Shown: positions 58,618-64,000 of the stretch, one piece after another | Layout of the letters: the number at the start of each line of letters is the position of its first letter | Position numbering within the stretch: the stretch's first letter is position 1 | From: Ceratodon purpureus | Lineage: Eukaryota; Streptophyta; Bryopsida; Pseudoditrichales; Ditrichaceae | Direction of reading: 5' to 3' | Assembly: GCA_014871385.1 (NCBI GenBank) | Contig: CM026426.1 | Span: 96,870,861-96,934,860 of the forward strand | Length of the DNA stretch: 64,000 nt | Position numbers and translations under genes: made by a program | Notes under the pieces: model-generated | Told to the model about the DNA's origin: nothing | The model's database searches: none | What the model saw: the letters and a program-made list of their open reading frames with translations, nothing else

Positions 58618-59517
58618 GGTGCTTATCAACATCGTGCAGAATTGACTAGGAGTATCATGGATGGTGTTTTTAGACTAAAATTCTGTTTAATCTTTCCAAA
58701 ACATTCTGTTTAATCTTCTTTTTGTCGTTCATGTACCATTCTCAATTAGAATTCAGTTGTAGAAGAGACTAGCGGTCTAAACAAAACGCCAAAAAAAAAA
58801 AGAATGCCAACTATTGCTAGGAATATCACCTTCTCATTCATTTCATACTGTTTATTTCATTACAGATTGTATTCATTTCATTACAGATTGTATTCCTTGA
58901 ATTCCCCATTCAGTTTACTACAAAGTTTCCACAGCAAATGTTATGTTAAGCGAATTCGTGGATGGTATTTTTACCCTTGTCATGTGTACACCTTGAGTAA
59001 ACCAACTATTAATTTTGAGAATTTGATATACGAAGGTCCTCAAGGTACTCGAACCATCAAATGTCTAGATAGCAGGATATGCGTTGGAAACCTGCCAGCA
59101 CAGGAATTCAATCTGGAAACAAGACTTTTACATATTGTAATGCAATTTCATATTCCACATAACAAACTGAAAGTGTTATGCACTGGATATGTAGATTTGT
59201 GAGTTGGTAGTATGACTACCTTAGAAGAAGTCATATAAACAAACAGATGTTGAGTGAGAGGATGAACTGTGCTCCTTATGTAAAGTGAAATTGGTTAATC
59301 ATTGATGTGTAAAGTGGACGCTTGAATATCAATGAACAGTGTCAGTAATTCTATTAAGAGGTCCTATATCTCATTGTTCCACAAGCGGGTACCGAGTAGG
59401 CCAACCAGAGTCAGAGAGCTAACTTCAAAAAAAAACTTCAAAAAAAAAAAGAGGAGTCAGAGAGCGTAGTTGTCCAACGCATCTATCCTTGCCGGCATTG
59501 GGAGAACCTTGAGGAGA
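58618..59517. other. Spacer
   Basis: No clear gene. TTTCATTACAGATTGTATTC is duplicated in tandem (58855-58895). A 132-codon frame at 58804-59202 has no recognisable domain. A-rich runs near 59430-59450. Confidence 0.4.
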
Positions 59518-61056
59518 CTACTCTGAGCCTGAAGATACGGGAACTGGAGACTCCGCGCGAAGACCCTGTGCTCGGTCGGTTCCCATGGGGACATCCGCAA
59601 CTATTCCACTTGGAATAGATAGTCTGCGGGGGAGTCCTACAGTGATAGGTCTGGCCACGGTAACATCAACCTCCATCAGCTCCGACTGCCCTCCACTTTG
59701 CCTCTCTACCTCCTCATCCATTGATTTGCCATGTTCCTCCTCCCCCTTGGCTACCTGCTCATTTGCTGTTGGAAACAGACCAGACCCATTCCAGACATTA
59801 GCAACAACCTGTGGTAAGTGAGTTTCCAACAACAATAATGGATATTATTGTTACAAGCCTTGCAAACAAAGAGCTTTACAACTAACTGGCTACAAATAAC
59901 TATGGTGGAAACTAAAAAGTGTGACGAGGAACGTACTGTGAAGAAATAAGTACGCCACAGCCTTAGCAACCGCTTTTATCTTTTTAAAAGAAATTGGCTT
60001 TTTCTTGTTAGAAGGTTTTAGCTGTAGAGTCTCAAAACAAGAAAGCTCTTCGGGTTGTTTTAGGGGGGGCAGAAAACAAAGAAAATCCGAAATGTATTCT
60101 GTAGGACAAGATAAAGGAGTGGAGATTCTGTGTTGAGCCTTACCAAGCTGAGGTGAGGGCTCTGAGTTCAATGTCGCTCGAGCCTGAGACGATTCACCCT
60201 CACCAGGCACAGGGGTGGGCTCTGAATCCAATTTCGCCATCTCTAGAGGCAGTTCACACTCAAATGAACCGCACCCTGGTCTCTTCCTCGAGAGAGGCAT
60301 GTCAGCGTCTTCGTTAGATTCATATGCATACGGGTCCACAACTGGAGTAGAGGTCACGTTGGTAGTGGTGTCTTCGCCGACTTCTGGCTTTGGTGTAGAG
60401 GACACGATGGCAGTGGTGTCTTTGCAGGCTTCTGGCTTTGGTGCCGACACATCAAACCCCCATGCTGCCATCCACGGAGGGTCACCTTCTTGTTTGCACA
60501 GAAGACACACACGACCTCCTGCAAGAAGCTCTGCCCACAGACACCAAGGGTGGAACAAACAACCACAAGAAAAAGGGAAGACGGTGTTCGCAACAAACTT
60601 GAGGTGGCACCAAGGACAAGGTTTGTCCGAGTGAAGAACAGGGTCCCCACCCGCATCTCCTCCGTTGTTTCCATCAGGCGCCTTTGGCTTGATGGAGGCT
60701 TGAGCAAGTTTTTCGGCTTTGCACTTCTCCTGGAGGTCTGCGATTTCCTCCTCCGCCTTCTTGTACTTCATTGCAGCCACATCCACATCTTTCTTTGCTG
60801 AAGTCCTGGCGAGGTCAGCCGCATCCCACTCCAAGATGTTTGCTTGAATCTTCCCCCCGACCTTGCGGATCTCCCTATCATTCAGAATCTTCTCCTCTAC
60901 ATCCCCGGCCCGCTGTAGCTCCTTACTCTTCTTCCGCAAGAGCATTGCATGCTGTTGGAGGTGCTCATCCTCGGCCTCAAAGTTGCAAATCCTCTCATCC
61001 ATCTGCAACAGGGATTGTTGCTTCGTCTCTAGCTCTTTCTCGGGGAAAGTTAGCAT
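59518..61056 (-). CDS. Coiled-coil plus RING-like zinc-finger protein
   Basis: From ATG 61056 (MLTFPEKELETKQQSLLQ...) an uninterrupted frame runs to 59890. Residues 1-130 form a charged coiled coil. A zinc finger follows, C-x2-C-x13-C-x-C-x2-H-x2-C-x11-C-x2-C, with the tail PPWMAAWGFD. A low-complexity region then holds duplicated motifs (PKPEACKDTTAIVSSTPKPE; LDSEPTP/LNSEPSP) and a basic stretch (SNKKKPISFKKIKA). A 3' exon 59808-59518 behind the acceptor CTTACCACAG probably completes it (VVANVWNGSGLFPTANEQ... ending PVSSGSE). The donor that matches in phase is not certain, so the splice is tentative. The finger matches the paralogue at 6.8-7.4 kb in spacing and in its W-x3-[FW]-G tail. No stops or frameshifts, so it may be functional. 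RING-like fingers commonly act in ubiquitin transfer, which is not shown here. Confidence 0.65.
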
Positions 61057-61742
61057 GCGTGCGGCGAGCGGCGAGCGAAGATTCGAGAGCAGAGATTTGG
61101 CCTTTGAACACCCATTTGATTTAAAAAATACCCTATAACCGTGGGTAGTATCTAAATTTAGAGTTATATTTTTAGAATAATTTATAGTAATTGTGTGTAA
61201 TTCCGTGGAAAAATTCTCCCAACCCATATTTAACCTACAGTTAAAAGGGAGTAAGTAAAATTAGGGCTGACGTCATGATGACGTATTGCCCTGAGTATGC
61301 ACCTCTAAAGTTGTTTTAAATCCTACATCTTTTTCCAGTTTCATATACTTTGCCAATTGACAATAGGAATCCATCTTCCTGCTATGATCTAGGATACGAT
61401 AAAAACAGTGAATAATTGGCACTTGATACTTTAGAAAATAATTTTAAAGATAGATTTAAAAATAAGTTGAGCTTCGTTGCTTCTGCCACTTTATAAAGCA
61501 TGCCATTGAAATCCTCTTGAGATTTCTAAAAACTCGTGTACAATAATTGTATTACTTAGTCAAAAATTTATCCTTCCCAAATTTGCTTGTCCTCATTGAT
61601 AATTCCATCGGCTTTAGATAAGATCTATTCTAGCTTTTTATGTCTCACAATTCCATATAAACCATAGAGGTTTTTGGTCTACTTGTTTAGAGTCATCAAT
61701 TGATACACAGAATCTTGCAATTCATAGGCATTGTTTGAGAGA
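61057..61742. other. Intergenic region between divergent genes
   Basis: A+T-rich 5' flank shared by the minus-strand zinc-finger gene and the plus-strand gene at 61743. TGACGTCATGATGACGT (about 61268-61284) contains the perfect palindrome TGACGTCA, a CRE/bZIP-type site, with a second TGACGT close by. Confidence 0.5.
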
Positions 61743-62255
61743 ATGAGCAATACCTTTGAAGTAGTTGCTTGTGAAACAATTCTTCAGGATCTGCTTTGGC
61801 GGATGGCAAATGGACCTGAGCTCTGGGAATCAGTGTGTGTTAGTACAACTCAAAGTTGTAGTCCTCCAGTAGTGATCACGTTTGAAGATGTGGAGAATGC
61901 TCGTGCTGTGTCGAAGCTCTGGAGACGTGAGATTGACAACAGTACTGAATATGCTTGCCTCCGACTTGCAAAATGGGATTACGATTCATACTCAGAGGGG
62001 CAGTGGACTCCCAAGAAAGACCTTGAAGCGTTTTGCTTCAACGTGAAGTGGAATATTTTTAAGAGTTCCTGGATTCTAGCACATCCGATTCGCAATGACA
62101 GGTTAGAAATAGCGTCGTTTGGTGAACTTCGTTGCATTGAGTTAGATCAGTTGAGGTCGATCCTCATGGACAATAGAAATCAACCAATATGGGTGGAACC
62201 GGGAGAGAAATTGATTCCTAGTGATGGTATTTGGGTCTCTCCTAAGCATAGATGA
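61743..62255 (+). CDS. Small protein with an F-box-like region
   Basis: Intact frame of 170 codons from ATG 61743. The first 70 residues (EVVACETILQDLLWRMAN, ... ARAVSKLWRREIDNSTEYAC) resemble the helix pattern of an F-box or F-box-like start, in which a hydrophobic helix is followed by 'VSK-x-WR'. The rest (KWDYDSYSEGQWTPKKDLEA, SWILAHPIRNDRLEIASFGE) matches nothing I recognise. If an F-box, it would bind Skp1 in an SCF ubiquitin ligase; this is inference from a short weak motif. It converges with the minus-strand gene at 62.4-63.0 kb, with about 140 bp between the stops. Confidence 0.55.
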   Translation: MSNTFEVVACETILQDLLWRMANGPELWESVCVSTTQSCSPPVVITFEDVENARAVSKLWRREIDNSTEYACLRLAKWDYDSYSEGQWTPKKDLEAFCFNVKWNIFKSSWILAHPIRNDRLEIASFGELRCIELDQLRSILMDNRNQPIWVEPGEKLIPSDGIWVSPKHR

Positions 62256-62396
62256 GATTGGTGTGATTAAGAAATCATGAATGCAATACAGTTGTATATG
62301 AGTAGTGATGTATGTATATTATGAGTCTTTCAATTATATGTACATTCGGGCTAATTACATGAGTTGCACTTTGTATCTATTGATATCTATGAATGG

Positions 62397-63050
62397 TTAG
62401 ATTGACTCCACTAATGAACCAACAGTGTCTACTTCCATGGGTGCTCTTGCTTCCTCCACTTCCATAGTTGATCCGCGAATTTTGGACCAATCATATTGTT
62501 TTACCCATATTGGTCTATCTTGGTTACACCCTCTGGTATCCAGATAAATACCAGTGTCATTTGCTTTCCAAGCGCAATCAATACACGTCATGCGTGTTGG
62601 ATCATCAGGTGGTATCCAAATGAATACATCTTTGCAGATTTTCTTTGTTGCTACAGAAATGAACTTGCATTTCCATTCTGTAATATAATGAGGATGTGAA
62701 TGCCTTCTCAAGATAACTCCTGTGGTACGTTCATTTCCACAAGGTCTCTGAATGCGGGATGGAAGTGTTCTGACAGTCTTGTCCCCATTTACCGGTCCGT
62801 AAACTAGCATCAATTCATGGTCAAGGTCATTAAGCATTGTAACCATGGAATCGCCAAGTCTCTCGACCAATGGCCATGTGTATTCAGTGTGAACTAACGT
62901 TTTTTAATAAAGAGCTTGCAACCTCTTGGAGGACTGAACTGAGACACATAGAATCCATCCGACTGAATTTTCCAACGACATTGAGGTTCCTCAGTGTGCG
63001 GCCATTCATCACATAATGGACAGTCGTCTTTGTTAAAGGGATTTTTTGCC
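62397..63050 (-). pseudogene. Small Cys-containing protein gene, probably frameshifted
   Basis: The upstream part (about 63050-62905) reads NPFNKDDCPLCDEWPHTEEP, then CRWKIQSDGFYVSQFSPPRG and CKLFIKK. It reaches a stop unless the frame shifts by one base in a run of six A near 62905. After that shift it continues as TLVHTEYTWPLVERLGDSMV, then ELMLVYGPVNGDKTVRT and EWKCKFISVATKKICKDVFI. It ends with TCIDCAWKAND and EEARAPMEVDTVGSLVESI at 62397. Two C-x2-C pairs (CPLC, CIDC) suggest zinc binding. A splice donor AAC|GTTAGT at the same spot is an alternative reading. CTGCTCCTAG just before 63050 could be an acceptor, so an upstream exon may exist. No family recognised. Confidence 0.45.
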
Positions 63051-63055
63051 TTTTA

Positions 63056-63115
63056 CCTAGGAGCAGTAAAACAGGAGCAGGAACAGTAAATTGCCAGGAG
63101 CAGTAAAACAGTTAG
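63056..63115. repeat. GGAGCAGTAAAACAG short repeats
   Basis: The motif (A)GGAGCAGTAAAACAG(G) recurs three to four times, some copies with GAACAGTAAATTGC variants. Confidence 0.7.
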
Positions 63116-63219
63116 TTACTGTGGATTTCTTGGTTATTGCGTTTTGGATGAAGTTTGACAGTCGGATGAAAAATTGACTTGGATGAAAAATGGACAAATG
63201 GAGGGTGGCGGCTAGGGTT

Positions 63220-63234
63220 GGGGGGGGGGGGGGG
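63220..63234. repeat. G15 homopolymer
   Basis: Fifteen consecutive G, followed at 63260-63282 by a CTCTCACTCTCTCTCTC stretch. This is one of four long plus-strand G tracts in the window. Confidence 0.9.
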
Positions 63235-64000
63235 AGGTAGTGAGGAGTGAGACCTTGGCGGCTCTCACTCTCTCTCTCTCCCCTTGGAGTTTGTGCGACT
63301 ATGGAGGTTGGAATGGGGGTTGTAGAAGTTAGGAGTAGTTATGAGGGCAGGACAGGACTGTACAGGGTAGGACAGGACTGTACAGGGCAGGACTGATTGT
63401 ATGAGGTAGAGATTAATGAGAAAACAAAGAGTCTTTTGAGTAGATTGAGTGTATACATTGATGTTAGGGTATCGGAAATGTATGTGGGTTTGTTGGGTTG
63501 TTGCTTTAATGTCAGTAGAAAGGGGCAGGAGACTTAGAAATCTGGTGCAATAAAGGAGCAGAATGGTGTTAAGTAGAACTAGCTAGGTGGGTATAAAAAT
63601 TTCGTGGGTTTCTCTTTAGATCTGGACAATAAACTAGCTTATTAAGGGTGAAGCTTAATCACCCTTTAATAGTCTTCTGAGTGTTCTGCCAACTTGTTTC
63701 GCTTGCACTGTGCTCGTGGATTCTCATAAATGCACAGTGGTTCAACAATAAAAGATTCCACGCAATTCCAATTCCGAGTGTTGTAGGAAAATTCACAGAA
63801 TAGACTGTTTTTAAACATTTCCATATTCATACTTTGGCGAAGCGGAGAACCAAGTAAGGCTCCAGTATTGGGACTAAGATTTTAAGAAAAACTATATTCC
63901 AATCTCAACACTCCATACATGTATTTCTTTTCAGCGCATTCAAGTGAAATTGGATAGGGAGAGGCATTGAAAATTTCTAGGGGACTGTGTCCAAAAGAAT
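63235..64000. other. Terminal spacer
   Basis: GGACAGGACTGTACAGGG repeats nearly in tandem at 63348-63395. No gene found to the end of the window. Confidence 0.5.

Noticed and set aside
58804..59202. 132-codon plus-strand protein
   Set aside because: It spans a small tandem duplication, has no recognisable domain, and its composition is not convincing.

Overview
This 64 kb window looks like repeat-rich nuclear DNA of a land plant. The evidence is a SUVR-type plant histone methyltransferase, short GT-AG introns of about 85 to 210 bp, A+T-rich spacers, and several spots carrying plant-like AAACCCTAA motifs. Several families here are ones I associate with non-seed plants (bryophyte, lycophyte or fern), but that placement is weak and rests on memory. 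No rRNA, tRNA, CRISPR array or bacterial-style operon was seen.

Layout. 0-3.2 kb: broken gene of a DDE-type transposase-like family (+). 3.6-8.6 kb (-): a small, apparently open SUVR/SET methyltransferase gene, then a coiled-coil plus RING-like zinc-finger gene with an acidic, lysine-rich tail and damaged 5' exons. 9-11 kb: A+T-rich spacer with a minisatellite and a G17 tract. 11.2-13.7 kb (-): truncated copy 1 of an unrecognised transposase-like family (called family X here), with a cysteine-rich upstream module. 16.2-20.7 kb (-): decayed gene with a C2HC finger and a Ulp1/C48-like protease domain whose catalytic Cys position is Tyr. 21-25 kb: A+T-rich DNA with tandem repeats. 25.5-29.8 kb (+): decayed gene with a probable 5' leader exon and long first intron, ended by a non-autonomous DNA element. 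33.8-34.5 kb (-): remnant of an unrecognised acidic protein. 35-47 kb: mostly noncoding, with a copia-gag-like relic and a low-confidence decayed region. 47.2-51.5 kb (-): family X copy 2. 53.1-57.3 kb (+): family X copy 3, the most complete, interrupted by a 737-bp element. 59.5-61.1 kb (-): intact paralogue of the coiled-coil/RING-like gene. 61.7-63.0 kb: two convergent small genes of unknown function.

Most of the window is therefore accumulated and nested mobile-element remains. The strongest candidates for working host genes are the SET gene (3.6-4.6 kb), the coiled-coil/RING-like gene (59.5-61.1 kb) and the small gene at 61.7 kb. The most interesting material is family X (three copies, intron differences, an associated CXC-like cysteine cluster) and a family of about 740-bp inverted-repeat elements. 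One of these elements sits in a family X exon and can be removed, with one copy of its 4-bp target duplication, to leave an open frame.
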